The position numbers were made by a program, and so were the translations under genes. Below, one piece after another: positions 25,384 to 34,172 of a stretch of 35,462 bases of DNA (the stretch's first letter is position 1; every line of letters starts with the position of its first letter). The notes beneath the pieces were generated by a model that was not told the origin of the DNA, ran no database searches, and saw nothing but the letters and a program-made list of their open reading frames with translations. Origin of the DNA: a bacterium (GTDB lineage: Bacteria; Sumerlaeota; Sumerlaeia; SLMS01); NCBI GenBank assembly GCA_016125005.1, contig WGMQ01000091.1, positions 1 through 35,462 of the forward strand. Reading direction: 5' to 3'.

Positions 25384-27384
25384 ATGCCAAGACTCATTCG
25401 CTGCCTGTTGGTCGGCGTGCTGTGCCTCGGGGCGGGCGCAGGCGCCCAGGAGGACCACATCGGTCATGAGCGTCACAAGATGCACCACGGCGAGCCCCAT
25501 GCCCGCGTGCAGGACGCGACCCGTTTCTTCACGGATCGCGAGGGACATCCGCTGGACCTGCCCTCCGAGGAAGAGGGCTTTGTGTTTGGCGTCTTTGGCG
25601 ACCGTACCGGCGGTCCACCGGAAGGGGTGTCGATCCTGGCCGATGCGGTCCATGACGTGAATCTGTTCGAGCCGGACCTGGTCATGACGGTCGGCGACTT
25701 GGTGCAGGGCTACAATGCGTCACCGCTCTGGATGGACCAGATGCGCGAGTACAAGGGGATCATGAACGAGCTGCTTTGCCCGTGGTTTCCCGTTTCGGGG
25801 AATCACGACATCTACTGGCGGGGTGAAAACAAGCCGCTGGGGGAGCACGAGCAGAACTACGAGATGCACTTCGGGCCGCTCTGGTATGCCTTCGAGCACA
25901 AGAACAGTTGGTTCATCGCGCTCTACTCCGATGAAGGCGACCCAGTGACCGGCGAGAAGACCTTCCACAAGCCCTCTGCCCAGCGCATGAGCGACCGGCA
26001 GTTCGAGTGGCTTCAGGGGATCCTCAAGAAGGCTCACGATGCGGATCACGTCTTCCTGTTTCTTCATCATCCGCGGTGGTTGGGCGGCAATTACGGCAAG
26101 GACTGGGATCGCGTCCACAAGCTGCTGGTGGACTCAGGGAATGTGACGGCGGTCTTTGCGGGCCACATCCATCGGATGCGCAGCGACCCCAAGGACGGGA
26201 TCGAGTACATCACGCTGGCGACGGTCGGCGGTGGCCAGGCAGGCGCAGCGCCGAGCGGTGGCTGGCTGCATCACTACAACCTGGTCACCGTGCGCAAGAA
26301 TCAGGTCGCGGTTGTCTCGGTCCCCGTTGGGAAGGTGCTGGACCCGCGGGCCATCACCGGTGAGGTGAGCGAGGACACAGGCCAACTGGCCCGCCTAACT
26401 CCCAAGATCGATGGCACGGTGACCTTTGCCGAGGACCATTCCTCCAGCTCGACCCTGACGGTGACGGTGCGCAATCCGACGGATCGTTTGATTGAGGTGA
26501 CCCTGATTCCCGACTCCGATGACAGCCGCTGGCTCTTCGGACCGGATCACCGCCATTTCAATCTCAAGGCAAACGAGGTCCGCCGCGCAAAGTTCGAGGT
26601 GCTGCGCGCCGCCAGTCCCATCGACGACACGTTCCGCGCGCCGATGCTGGCACTGAATATTGACTATTTGGCCGACGGCTGGCGCTACCCGATCCCCGAG
26701 CAGCGCATCGCCATGCCGCTGGATGTGCCGAGCATGAGGCTGGCACCGAGTGCCCGCGACATGGTTCTGGAACTCCGCAAGGAGGGCGATGCCATGCGGG
26801 TCCGCGATGAGGATGTGAAGCTGCCCGACGGTCCCTTCACGCTGGAGGCATGGTTCGAGGGTGACTCCTTCGAGGGGCGCACGGCCCTTGTGGCGAAGAT
26901 GCAGGGCTGCGAGTATGGCATCTTTGTGAGCGACGGGAAGCCGAGCTTCAGCGTCCACCTGAAGGACAAGTACGTGGACGTGGATGGCCGGAAGGGCGCG
27001 TTGAAGCCGGGTCGGCTGCATCACTTGGCGGGCGTCTTCGACGGCAGCAAAGTGCGTCTATACCTCGACGGTCGGAAGGTCGATGAGAAGCCCGGCTCGG
27101 GCAAGCGCACGCGCAAGGATCTGGATCTGATCGTTGGTGGCGATGTGGACGGCGACAACAAGGCGGTGTCTACCTTCCGTGGGCGCATCCATGGCGTTCG
27201 CTTGTCGACGGGAGCCCGCTATACGGGCGAGTCCTTCTCACCGACGCATGAGCTTTCCGCCGATGGCACCACAATCTTCGCCACGGATTTCGACACGCAC
27301 CTGCGCGATTGGGTGATGAACGACAAGTCCCACCTCACTCACGGTAGGCTGTTGAAGGGCGCGCGGTTGGTGGAAGCGAAGTAA
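25384..27384 (+). CDS. Secreted metallophosphoesterase with C-terminal LamG domain
   Basis: 666 residues. A signal peptide (1-21, GAGAGA-Q) and a His-rich start (HIGHERHKMHHGEPH) precede the calcineurin-like domain (about 65-310): FGDRTGG (Asp73), VGDLVQG (Asp105), SGNHD (Asn140, His141), FLHHPRW and GHIHRM. The usual first-motif DxH is DRT here, so one metal ligand is replaced or supplied elsewhere. A beta-sandwich linker (about 340-460) and a LamG domain (about 475-650: FTLEAWFEGD, HHLAGVFDGSKVRLYLDG) follow. It probably hydrolyses phosphoesters outside the cytoplasm, with LamG binding glycans. It lies downstream of the beta-helix gene but with its own start region after a terminator. Confidence 0.83.
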   Translation: MPRLIRCLLVGVLCLGAGAGAQEDHIGHERHKMHHGEPHARVQDATRFFTDREGHPLDLPSEEEGFVFGVFGDRTGGPPEGVSILADAVHDVNLFEPDLVMTVGDLVQGYNASPLWMDQMREYKGIMNELLCPWFPVSGNHDIYWRGENKPLGEHEQNYEMHFGPLWYAFEHKNSWFIALYSDEGDPVTGEKTFHKPSAQRMSDRQFEWLQGILKKAHDADHVFLFLHHPRWLGGNYGKDWDRVHKLLVDSGNVTAVFAGHIHRMRSDPKDGIEYITLATVGGGQAGAAPSGGWLHHYNLVTVRKNQVAVVSVPVGKVLDPRAITGEVSEDTGQLARLTPKIDGTVTFAEDHSSSSTLTVTVRNPTDRLIEVTLIPDSDDSRWLFGPDHRHFNLKANEVRRAKFEVLRAASPIDDTFRAPMLALNIDYLADGWRYPIPEQRIAMPLDVPSMRLAPSARDMVLELRKEGDAMRVRDEDVKLPDGPFTLEAWFEGDSFEGRTALVAKMQGCEYGIFVSDGKPSFSVHLKDKYVDVDGRKGALKPGRLHHLAGVFDGSKVRLYLDGRKVDEKPGSGKRTRKDLDLIVGGDVDGDNKAVSTFRGRIHGVRLSTGARYTGESFSPTHELSADGTTIFATDFDTHLRDWVMNDKSHLTHGRLLKGARLVEAK

Positions 27385-27400
27385 CGCAGAGCGACGATTG

Positions 27401-27426
27401 CTGGGCGCCGCGGATGCGGCGCCCAG
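27401..27426. terminator. Bidirectional terminator between convergent genes
   Basis: A perfect 11-bp stem (27401-27411 with 27416-27426; CTGGGCGCCGC/GCGGCGCCCAG) with a GGAT loop lies between the metallophosphoesterase stop (27384) and the glycosyltransferase stop (27433). Confidence 0.75.
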
Positions 27427-27430
27427 CGCT

Positions 27431-27438
27431 GTCTATAC
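27431..27438 (+). repeat. GTCTATAC octamer next to the terminator
   Basis: One of nine exact copies of GTCTATAC in the window (others at 223-230, 623-630, 2631-2638, 2789-2796, 30428-30435 and 31952-31959 on the minus strand; 5267-5274 and 27056-27063 on the plus strand). This copy spans the stop codon of the glycosyltransferase and follows the hairpin by four bases. Confidence 0.6.
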
Positions 27439-28593
27439 GAGCAATTGCTGATAGACGTCCACGGTCATGCGGGCGGAACGCTGCCAGGTGAATTGGGCGG
27501 CGCGGGCGAGGCCGAGATCGCGCAGCCGGTCACGGAGCGACTGGTCCGAGAGTATTCGTCCGATTGCCGCATGCAGGGCCTCGGGTGAGGCGACGTCCGC
27601 GGCGAGCGCCGCCTCTCCGGCCACCTCCGCGATCGCGCCGCTCCCGCTGCACACCACGGGACAGCCACAGGCCATCGCCTCCAGCACAGGCAATCCGAAG
27701 CCCTCCTTGATGGAGGGAAAAACAAACGCCATCGCGTGGCGATAGAGCGCGGCCACGTCGTCGTCAGAAACGTAGCCGGTCCACGTGACGCGGTCGGCGC
27801 GGGAGGCGCCAGCAATGCGGGCCTCAAGCGCATCCAGCCCCGGTCCACCGGAGCGGTGTCCGGCGATGATGAGGCGCGGTGCGGAGCCACTGCCCTTGGC
27901 CAGGGCAATCCAGGCGTCGACCAGCGCCTCGATGTTCTTGCGCTTGCCGATGGTGCCGACGGTGAGGAGGTAGGGCTCGCCCTTCGACCACTCGGCGATG
28001 CGGGCGATTTCATCGCCATTGGGCGTCGGGTTGAAGCGGGTGCTGTCGACCCCGTGGGGGATCACCGCGATGCGGTCCGCGGGGAAGCGATAGACCTCCT
28101 GGATGTCGTGGGCCGTCTCGGCGGAAAAGCAGATGATACGATCCTGCTCGCCGAGGCGACGCGGATAGGTGGCGCGGAAGTAGCCGCCACCCCACGGGTC
28201 CTCGTCGGCGGGGCGTTGGAGGAAGTAGAGGTCGTGGACGCTCAGGACGCGGCGCGAGCGAGGAGCCGGGATCGGATAGCCACCGGTCGAATGGAACAGC
28301 TTGATCGGACCCGTAAGCCGCTGGATGGACGGATTGCGGAGGTGCTGCCACGAGGTGAGCAGGACTTTGCCGGGCCAGCGCGTGAAGCGCACCTGCACGC
28401 GAGGATCGCGGGTCCATGAATCGCCGGGGAGCGGATAGCGCGGAGAGTTGACCCAGGCGGTCAGCCCCCACCCGGCGGGAAGCGCCTCGGGGAGCGCGCT
28501 CAACAGCGCCGCCGTGGCCACTCCCACGCCCGTTCGCGGCCCCACCGTCGACGATGCGTCGAGTGCGATCTGGATCGAGTGGGGCCTTGTCAT
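27433..28593 (-). CDS. Family 4-type glycosyltransferase
   Basis: 386 residues from the ATG at 28593, where homology-like sequence begins (IQIALDASSTVGPRTGVGVA). GT-B fold: an N-terminal acceptor half with VLSVHDLYFL, then IPHGVDSTRFNP, LLTVGTIGKRKNIEALV and the EX7E motif in IKEGFGLPVLEAMACG (Glu297 and Glu305). This is the WbaZ/mannosyltransferase-like style of GT4; sugar and acceptor are unknown. It is the last gene of the leftward cluster, 43 bases after the Tat metallophosphoesterase. The ribosome-binding site is weak (AAGGCGGAA about ten bases upstream). Confidence 0.88.
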   Translation of the reverse strand: MTRPHSIQIALDASSTVGPRTGVGVATAALLSALPEALPAGWGLTAWVNSPRYPLPGDSWTRDPRVQVRFTRWPGKVLLTSWQHLRNPSIQRLTGPIKLFHSTGGYPIPAPRSRRVLSVHDLYFLQRPADEDPWGGGYFRATYPRRLGEQDRIICFSAETAHDIQEVYRFPADRIAVIPHGVDSTRFNPTPNGDEIARIAEWSKGEPYLLTVGTIGKRKNIEALVDAWIALAKGSGSAPRLIIAGHRSGGPGLDALEARIAGASRADRVTWTGYVSDDDVAALYRHAMAFVFPSIKEGFGLPVLEAMACGCPVVCSGSGAIAEVAGEAALAADVASPEALHAAIGRILSDQSLRDRLRDLGLARAAQFTWQRSARMTVDVYQQLLV

Positions 28594-28636
28594 GGAAGGG
28601 ATTCCGCCTTGGGCAGATACGATGGAAGGAGAGAGC

Positions 28637-29692
28637 TTACGCTCCCGCTGCGGCGCGCTCCTCGGCGAGCAGGCGGCGCTGTTCAGCCTCGAAGGCATCC
28701 CACTCTGCCTGGCGCTCGCGCTCCAGCTTGTCCTCCGGTTCGAGCTGGTGCTCCCACGGATAGGTCACGCGGTCCCAGGTGAGCTGCTCCCCGTCGCAGT
28801 GGAAGATGCTGTATCCTTGGGGGAAGCCATTCCAGGTCCCGCCCCACCAGCAACTGCTGACGGCCGGGCTCGTCAGGTAGGAGACGCCGCGATAGATGTA
28901 GTCCTCGGTGCGGTGGCTGTGCCCCTGTAGGACGGCCTTCACCTTGTGGCGTTCCAGCAGGTGGCGGAAGTCCTTCACGTCACGCAGCACCATGCCGGGG
29001 GTCATCGCCTTGGCGTCCTCGTTCCCTTCCGTGGCCGGGATGTTGTAGAAGGCGGCGATGTGGGAAACGCAGACGGTCGGCTTGTTGGCGCGCGCCAAGT
29101 CGAGGGCGAGCCAGTGGAGCTGCTCTTCACCGAGACGGGTCTCCATGCCCGGGCCATTCTCCGTGTCGAGCGGCGAGAAGGAATCGAGGATCACGAAGTG
29201 CCAGCCCTTGTGATCGAAGCTGTAGTAGGACTTCTCCATGCCGAGGCGGTCCATGATCATCTTCTTGCCGATATCGGGGTCGTCGACGGAGACCTTGCGG
29301 CGGGGATTCCAGCCGAGGATGTCGTGGTTGCCGAGGCAGGGGTGCCAGGGGGCGGGGAGCGTGTCGCTGACCGTGCGGAAGATCTCGATCTGGTCGGCGA
29401 ACTCCTCTTTGGCGGTGTAGTTGCCGTCGAAGGCCATGTCTCCGCCCATGAGGACCAGGTCGGGCTGCTCCTCCAGGGCCTTCACGTGGGCCACGCAGGC
29501 GCGATAGCCCTCGTCGCCGTGGCGCTTGCGGCGCACATGCATGTCCGTCAGGTGGAGGAACGAGAAACCCCGCGTGGTGGACTTACGAACGTCGGTCGCG
29601 GTGGGCGCGGTGGCGCAGCCGGGAAGGATGGCGGTGGAGGCACCCGCAATCGCGAGCCCCTTCAAAAGAGATCTGCGACTGAACTGGCTCAT
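28637..29692 (-). CDS. Tat-exported, probably lipid-anchored metallophosphoesterase
   Basis: 351 residues from the ATG at 29692, with GGGAGAA upstream. The N-terminus carries a twin-arginine motif SRRSLLKG (5-12), a hydrophobic stretch and a lipobox-like LPGC (Cys26). The calcineurin-like phosphoesterase motifs are complete: TDMH (Asp50, His52), GGD (Asp85), GNHD (Asn122, His123), VSHIA and QGHSHR. A charged C-terminal helix (EDKLERERQAEWDAFEAEQ) follows. It should be a dinuclear-metal phosphohydrolase outside the cytoplasm; export folded by Tat fits a metal cofactor. The substrate is unknown. It lies between the sialate-esterase-like gene and the glycosyltransferase. Confidence 0.9.
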   Translation of the reverse strand: MSQFSRRSLLKGLAIAGASTAILPGCATAPTATDVRKSTTRGFSFLHLTDMHVRRKRHGDEGYRACVAHVKALEEQPDLVLMGGDMAFDGNYTAKEEFADQIEIFRTVSDTLPAPWHPCLGNHDILGWNPRRKVSVDDPDIGKKMIMDRLGMEKSYYSFDHKGWHFVILDSFSPLDTENGPGMETRLGEEQLHWLALDLARANKPTVCVSHIAAFYNIPATEGNEDAKAMTPGMVLRDVKDFRHLLERHKVKAVLQGHSHRTEDYIYRGVSYLTSPAVSSCWWGGTWNGFPQGYSIFHCDGEQLTWDRVTYPWEHQLEPEDKLERERQAEWDAFEAEQRRLLAEERAAAGA

Positions 29693-29728
29693 GGGGGTTC
29701 TCCCGAAAAAACGGCCGACGCGGGGCCT

Positions 29729-31732
29729 TTAGTCCTTCATCACGTCGAGACGGAAGGGAGACGCGGGATAGCCTTCTGCGTTGAAAAGGCAGGCGTCGGG
29801 CGAATCGGCCCATCCGTATCGCACGGTTGAAATCTGCCGCACTTCCGGGGAGGACACAACCACTGTCTCGCCGGAAATGCGCGCCGTAGCGGGTCGGAAG
29901 ACGCCGTCGGAACCGGCCACCTCGAAGGCACGCGGATCCCCGTCCTTGAGCTGGAGGCCGCCGCCAATGGAAGTGAACCACACGTGCACGCCATCGACCT
30001 GGCGCCGGGCGCCGACAGCGAGGGGCCCCTCGTAGATGCCGCCGTTCAGTTCCTGCCCGTAGTGCTTCGCCAATGCTTGGTCAGCTAGGCGCTCGCCCAC
30101 GGTCTGCTTGTCGCGCGGGTGGATGTCGAACGGGTTGCCGACGTCGATCGTGACGACCATGCCGGTGCCGGGGATGCTGAGGGCGCTGCGTTGTGCCTCG
30201 CGGAGCTCGGCCCACTTGCTGCGCCCGCCCTGAAGCTCACGCGAGCCGAAGTTCGCAAGCTGTACGAAGTAGAATGGCATGTCGTTGTTGCGGAAGGCCT
30301 GACGCCAGTTGGCGATGAGCGCCGGGAGCAGGCGTGTATAGTCCTGGGCGCCGTCCGCGTTGGATTCGCCCTGATACCAGATCGCCCCGCAAACCGCCAT
30401 GGGGGTCAGCGGCGAGATCATGCCATTGTATAGACGGCTCGGGTGTGTCGCAGGATCGGCAAAGCGCGGACGATAACGGGCCGCAAATTCGAAGTAGTTC
30501 ATGGTGGGGAGTGGGATCGCCTTCTCCACGCGGAAGAAGCCGGTCGGGTCCAGCGGGAGCGTCCGCTCCGTGAGCGGGTGGCGCACGAAGTAGTCACCCG
30601 CGGCGCCCATGATGCCGCCGTCGCCCGTCTTGTCCCACACGCGGATCGCAACCGTGTTTCTCTGCCCGGGGCGGAGGGCGCTCGCCGGGATCCGGTAGCG
30701 TCGCTTCACGGCCCAGGAAAGCTCGTTCGCCGGATCGTTCATCCCTCCGATGCGCACCCCGTTGAACCAAGTGTCATCCAGGTCGTCGATGGGACCAAGG
30801 TTCAGCTCCAAGTCGGCGTTTTGCCAGGTCTCCGGGATGTCGACCGTCAGGCGGAACCAGGCGGCACCGTTCATGGCGTGCCCGCCGTCCTGCCAGCGGA
30901 AGGGAACGCCGACCGTGTCCCAGCCGTCCGCGGAGGCATCGGGCGATTCCCAGCCTTCGGTGATCGGATCGCGGCCCGGGTCGGCATGGACGGCGCTGGC
31001 TTTCCACTCGGCCTCCCGCAGTTCCCAGCGCTGCATCTCGGAGGGGAGCTGGCGAATTTGTGCCATTTGGCGGCGGTGGATGTCGCGGAGAGCCGGCGCC
31101 TTGGCGAAGCCGGGCGCGCCGATCCAAGGCTCGATCCGCGTCCCGCCCCACGCGACCTGCACCAGGCCGACGGGAACGCCAACCTCGGTGGAGATGCGTC
31201 GCCCAAAGAACCAGCCGACGCCGGAGAAGTCCTTGGCGGACTCGGGGCTGGCGATCTGCCAGCTAACCGGAGTCGGGAAGGCGCGTTGTTCCTCGGCGGA
31301 CTCCAGATGCGGCATGCGCAACAGGCGGATGGTCGGGAAATCCCCGGCTTTTGCAATGGCCTCGACGCCACCATCACAAAGGTTCAACGGCCACTCCATG
31401 TTTGACTGGCCACCACAAAGCCACACATCGCCGATCAATACATTGCTCAACGTCGCTGTGGTCGAGCCAGTGGCGGTGACGGTGATGGGGCCACCGGCGG
31501 CCAGCGGACCGAACGTGGCGGACCACTCGCCCTTCTCCTGGGTCACCACCATCTTGCGCGCGGTGCCGACCGCGACTTGGACCTCCCTGCCCGGCTCGTC
31601 CGTTCCCCAGACGACCAAGGGGCGGCCCCTTTGCAGGACCGCATGGTCGGAGAAGGGAGCCCCGAACTTCGTCTCGCCCTGGGTCATCGAGGTCACCCCC
31701 ATGAGAAGGATCAGGCAGAGGAGCGTTTTCAC
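29729..31732 (-). CDS. Sialate O-acetylesterase-like secreted esterase
   Basis: 667 residues. The start is a GTG at 31732 that overlaps the rsmB stop as GTGA and begins a signal peptide (KTLLCLILLMGVTSMTQG). The N-terminal beta domain (about 22-100: FSDHAVLQRGRPLVVWG) is typical of the family. The SGNH/GDSL-type esterase has CGGQSNMEW (nucleophile Ser110), WYQGESNA and DIHPRDKQTVGERLA (catalytic Asp/His). A jelly-roll-like insert (about 250-370: AAWFRLTVDIPETW, DDLDDTWFNG) splits it, as in longer members. It should remove O-acetyl groups from sialic acids or other acetylated glycans outside the cell. It follows rsmB without a gap, so it is co-translated with a housekeeping gene. Confidence 0.9.
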   Translation of the reverse strand: MKTLLCLILLMGVTSMTQGETKFGAPFSDHAVLQRGRPLVVWGTDEPGREVQVAVGTARKMVVTQEKGEWSATFGPLAAGGPITVTATGSTTATLSNVLIGDVWLCGGQSNMEWPLNLCDGGVEAIAKAGDFPTIRLLRMPHLESAEEQRAFPTPVSWQIASPESAKDFSGVGWFFGRRISTEVGVPVGLVQVAWGGTRIEPWIGAPGFAKAPALRDIHRRQMAQIRQLPSEMQRWELREAEWKASAVHADPGRDPITEGWESPDASADGWDTVGVPFRWQDGGHAMNGAAWFRLTVDIPETWQNADLELNLGPIDDLDDTWFNGVRIGGMNDPANELSWAVKRRYRIPASALRPGQRNTVAIRVWDKTGDGGIMGAAGDYFVRHPLTERTLPLDPTGFFRVEKAIPLPTMNYFEFAARYRPRFADPATHPSRLYNGMISPLTPMAVCGAIWYQGESNADGAQDYTRLLPALIANWRQAFRNNDMPFYFVQLANFGSRELQGGRSKWAELREAQRSALSIPGTGMVVTIDVGNPFDIHPRDKQTVGERLADQALAKHYGQELNGGIYEGPLAVGARRQVDGVHVWFTSIGGGLQLKDGDPRAFEVAGSDGVFRPATARISGETVVVSSPEVRQISTVRYGWADSPDACLFNAEGYPASPFRLDVMKD

Positions 31733-33195
31733 GTTCCGGTCACCGTCGGGGAATTCTTGCGGAATCGCGCGATGAAGAACGCATCGCAGCCATGCAGGTG
31801 CGGCGCGCTTCGCCACCGGCCCTCGGCCACGCGGAAGGCCTTCTCGTCGAACGGCAGGTCATCCGGCGCACCGGTCAGGCGGAACTCGCGGTGCTCGTCC
31901 AGGAATCGCGTCACCACGTCCTGGGTCTCGCTCACGGTGAAGGTGCAAACTGTATAGACAAGGGTGCCGCCCACCTTGACGAGCGCCGCCGCCTGTTCGA
32001 GCAGGTCGCTCTGCTGGCGCGAGAGGGCGCGCAGGTCACGGGTGCTGCGGCGCCAGCGGATTTCCGGGTGACGGCGCAGCGTCCCGAGGCCACTGCACGG
32101 CGCGTCCACGAGTGCCAAGTCGAAGGACTCGGTGTACCCGTCCGCGGCCACGGAGCCCGCGAGCTTTAGCTCGCACAGATTGAGGATGCCGACCCGCTGC
32201 AATGTCTCGCGAAGGCGATGAAGCTTCTGCTCGGAAACGTCGCAGGCCACCAACTGCACATCGCGCCGCGCCAGGTCCACCATGTGGGCCGACTTGCCGC
32301 CAGGGGAGGCGCACAAGTCCAGGATCCGCATCCCCGGGCGCGCACCGGTCAACCATCCGGCGATTTGGCCGCCCTCGTCCTCTGCGGTCACGAGGCCGCG
32401 GCGGAAGCAGGGGAGGAACTCGGGCGCGATACCGCGACCGTTGATGGTCAGGCATTCCTCGACGAACCGGCCGCGCTCGATTTCCGGCACGGTGTGGGAG
32501 ATGTCCACGATTTCCCCGCGGAGCCGTTCCTCAATTTCCGCCAGCGAGAGACCCTCGCTCTGCCCGGTGATGCGCAGTTGCAGCGGCGCCGCCTCGTTGC
32601 TGGCCGCGAAGAACTTCTCGTTGGAGCCGCTGCGATAGACCTGACCGCCTTCGCTGGCGAGCCAGTCCGGGACGCTGTATCGCTCAAGCCAGTTGACCTG
32701 GTCCTCGCCGGGCGGCTCCGGGGTCTCGCGATACTCGGCCACGACCCGCCTCATGATGGCATTCACCAGACCCTTGTAGACGACCTCAGTGCGAGCAGAG
32801 GCCACGAGCCGCACGCTCTCGTCCACGATCGAGTGCGAAGGAACGCGGTCGAGGTAGATGACCTGGTAGGCACCGATCAGGAGGGTCTCGTACACATGCC
32901 ACGCGCCCTTGGGGAGGGGACGCTCGATGTAGCGATCCACCACGCGCTCAAGGCGCCGACGATGGCGACAGACCCCGTAGGCGATCTCGCGGGCGAGGGC
33001 TGCGTCCTGCGGAGAAATCTCGCCGCGGGAACGGGCCTCATCCAGCCAGGTGTCCATGCCGGGTGCGCGCGGGTCGCGGGCCTGCTCCAGCATGGCCAGC
33101 GCGCCGCGGCGAGCGGAGGATACCGGCTTGGGAGGCGGCTTCGGAGTGCTGCGAGGATTGGGGCCGCGGGGGGCGTTGCGACGGGTTTCTTTCAA
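31729..33195 (-). CDS. rsmB: 16S rRNA m5C967 methyltransferase RsmB
   Basis: 488 residues from a TTG at 33195, the first possible start after the rhodanese stop in this frame. A Pro/Arg-rich leader (1-25) precedes an N-terminal NusB-like RNA-binding domain (about 26-165: RREIAYG-type helix AREIAYGVCRHRRRLE, LLIGAYQVIYLDRVP, VYKGLVNAIMRRV). The methyltransferase has SAM-binding LDLCASPGGK, the PCSGLG motif (Cys367) and the second cysteine Cys417 in YTVCTF. It methylates cytosine 967 of 16S rRNA by the two-cysteine mechanism. The rhodanese gene lies 45 bases upstream and the esterase gene overlaps its stop. Confidence 0.92.
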   Translation of the reverse strand: MKETRRNAPRGPNPRSTPKPPPKPVSSARRGALAMLEQARDPRAPGMDTWLDEARSRGEISPQDAALAREIAYGVCRHRRRLERVVDRYIERPLPKGAWHVYETLLIGAYQVIYLDRVPSHSIVDESVRLVASARTEVVYKGLVNAIMRRVVAEYRETPEPPGEDQVNWLERYSVPDWLASEGGQVYRSGSNEKFFAASNEAAPLQLRITGQSEGLSLAEIEERLRGEIVDISHTVPEIERGRFVEECLTINGRGIAPEFLPCFRRGLVTAEDEGGQIAGWLTGARPGMRILDLCASPGGKSAHMVDLARRDVQLVACDVSEQKLHRLRETLQRVGILNLCELKLAGSVAADGYTESFDLALVDAPCSGLGTLRRHPEIRWRRSTRDLRALSRQQSDLLEQAAALVKVGGTLVYTVCTFTVSETQDVVTRFLDEHREFRLTGAPDDLPFDEKAFRVAEGRWRSAPHLHGCDAFFIARFRKNSPTVTGT

Positions 33196-33240
33196 CGGGG
33201 TGACTGCCTTTGTCTTGTCGGGTGCCTGCGGTGCAGCGCG

Positions 33241-33612
33241 TTACTTCTCGATGGGGGCTCCGCTGTCCACGAGCGCGCGCCAGCCGCCCGCCACAGAGTA
33301 CACCTTCTTGTAGCCCATTTTCTGCAGATTATCGGCGGCCAGCGCCGAGCGGAATCCACCGCCGCAATAGAGGTACAGCGGAGTCTCGGGATCGGGATAG
33401 TGCTTCTCCACGTCGCGCTCGATCACGCCCTTGCTCATGTGGACGGCGCCCGTCACGCGACCGGCGGCGAACTCGCTTTCCTCGCGCACGTCGACCAGTA
33501 CGGCCTTCGGATCGGCCTTCAGCGCCGCAAAGGTCTGCTCGACGTTGACTTCCCGAACGCGGGACTTGGCGTCCTCGACAACGGCAAGGAATCCGGGGCT
33601 GTGATTCTTCAT
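33241..33612 (-). CDS. Rhodanese-like sulfurtransferase domain protein
   Basis: 123 residues from the ATG at 33612, which overlaps the nadD stop as ATGA and has GGGAG upstream. A single rhodanese domain: VLVDVREESEFAAGRVTGAV (38-57), the active-site loop YCGGGFRS with Cys83, and GYKKVYSVAGGW (100-111). No signal peptide. Cytoplasmic persulfide carrier or thiosulfate sulfurtransferase; the partner is unknown. Length is normal for single-domain members. Confidence 0.93.
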   Translation of the reverse strand: MKNHSPGFLAVVEDAKSRVREVNVEQTFAALKADPKAVLVDVREESEFAAGRVTGAVHMSKGVIERDVEKHYPDPETPLYLYCGGGFRSALAADNLQKMGYKKVYSVAGGWRALVDSGAPIEK

Positions 33613-34172
33613 GGGGTCGACTCCCGATAGAGATGATTGGCGGCGATATGGTCACGCACGCTCTTGCCTAGGACAGTTCCAAGCGGCGCGCCGGTCCGCA
33701 AGAGTTCCCTGACATGGCTGCTGCTGATTGGGGGAATCGCCCCCGGGTTTTCCTCCACGGTGGCACCGCGGCGGGGGCGGGGGAGTTCCAGCACCGGGGC
33801 AATCCGCAGCACCTCCGCCGATTCCCTCCACTTGGGGAGCTCCGCCACCACGTCGCTCCCGCAGATGAGGCGAAAGGTGTCGCTCGGTCGCTCGGCAACC
33901 AGCAGCCGCAGCGTGTCGATCATGAAGCTGGTCCCCTCGCGGCGTCCCTCGATGTCGGAAATCTCAACGAATGGGGCGAGATGCGCCACCGCGAGACGGC
34001 ACATGGCCATGCGCTGGCCGAAGTCAGCGCCCGGCGACTTGCCGAAGGCATGACGCGCCACCGGGACCAGCAAGACCCGGTCGATTTCGCCCGTTTCCAG
34101 CGCCCACAGACAGGCCAGCGTGTGGCCCAGGTGGGGAGGATCGAAGCTGCCGCCAAAGACTCCGATGCGCAT
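33609..34172 (-). CDS. nadD: Nicotinate-nucleotide adenylyltransferase (NadD)
   Basis: 187 residues from the ATG at 34172, whose A is the last base of the DUF1844 stop (TGATG). The enzyme adenylates nicotinate mononucleotide in NAD synthesis. Visible motifs are the nucleotidyltransferase signature GGSFDPPHLGH (7-17), the FRLICGSDVVAELPKW segment and the C-terminal ISSSHVRELL, matching the IS-T/S-xxR ATP-binding motif. It is slightly short but complete. No rsfS gene, a common partner, is seen next to it; the rhodanese gene takes that place. Confidence 0.94.
   Translation of the reverse strand: MRIGVFGGSFDPPHLGHTLACLWALETGEIDRVLLVPVARHAFGKSPGADFGQRMAMCRLAVAHLAPFVEISDIEGRREGTSFMIDTLRLLVAERPSDTFRLICGSDVVAELPKWRESAEVLRIAPVLELPRPRRGATVEENPGAIPPISSSHVRELLRTGAPLGTVLGKSVRDHIAANHLYRESTP

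Noticed and set aside
32218..33630. 470-codon plus-strand open frame opposite rsmB, rhodanese and nadD
   Set aside because: Shadow of three firmly identified genes; no family features in the translation.
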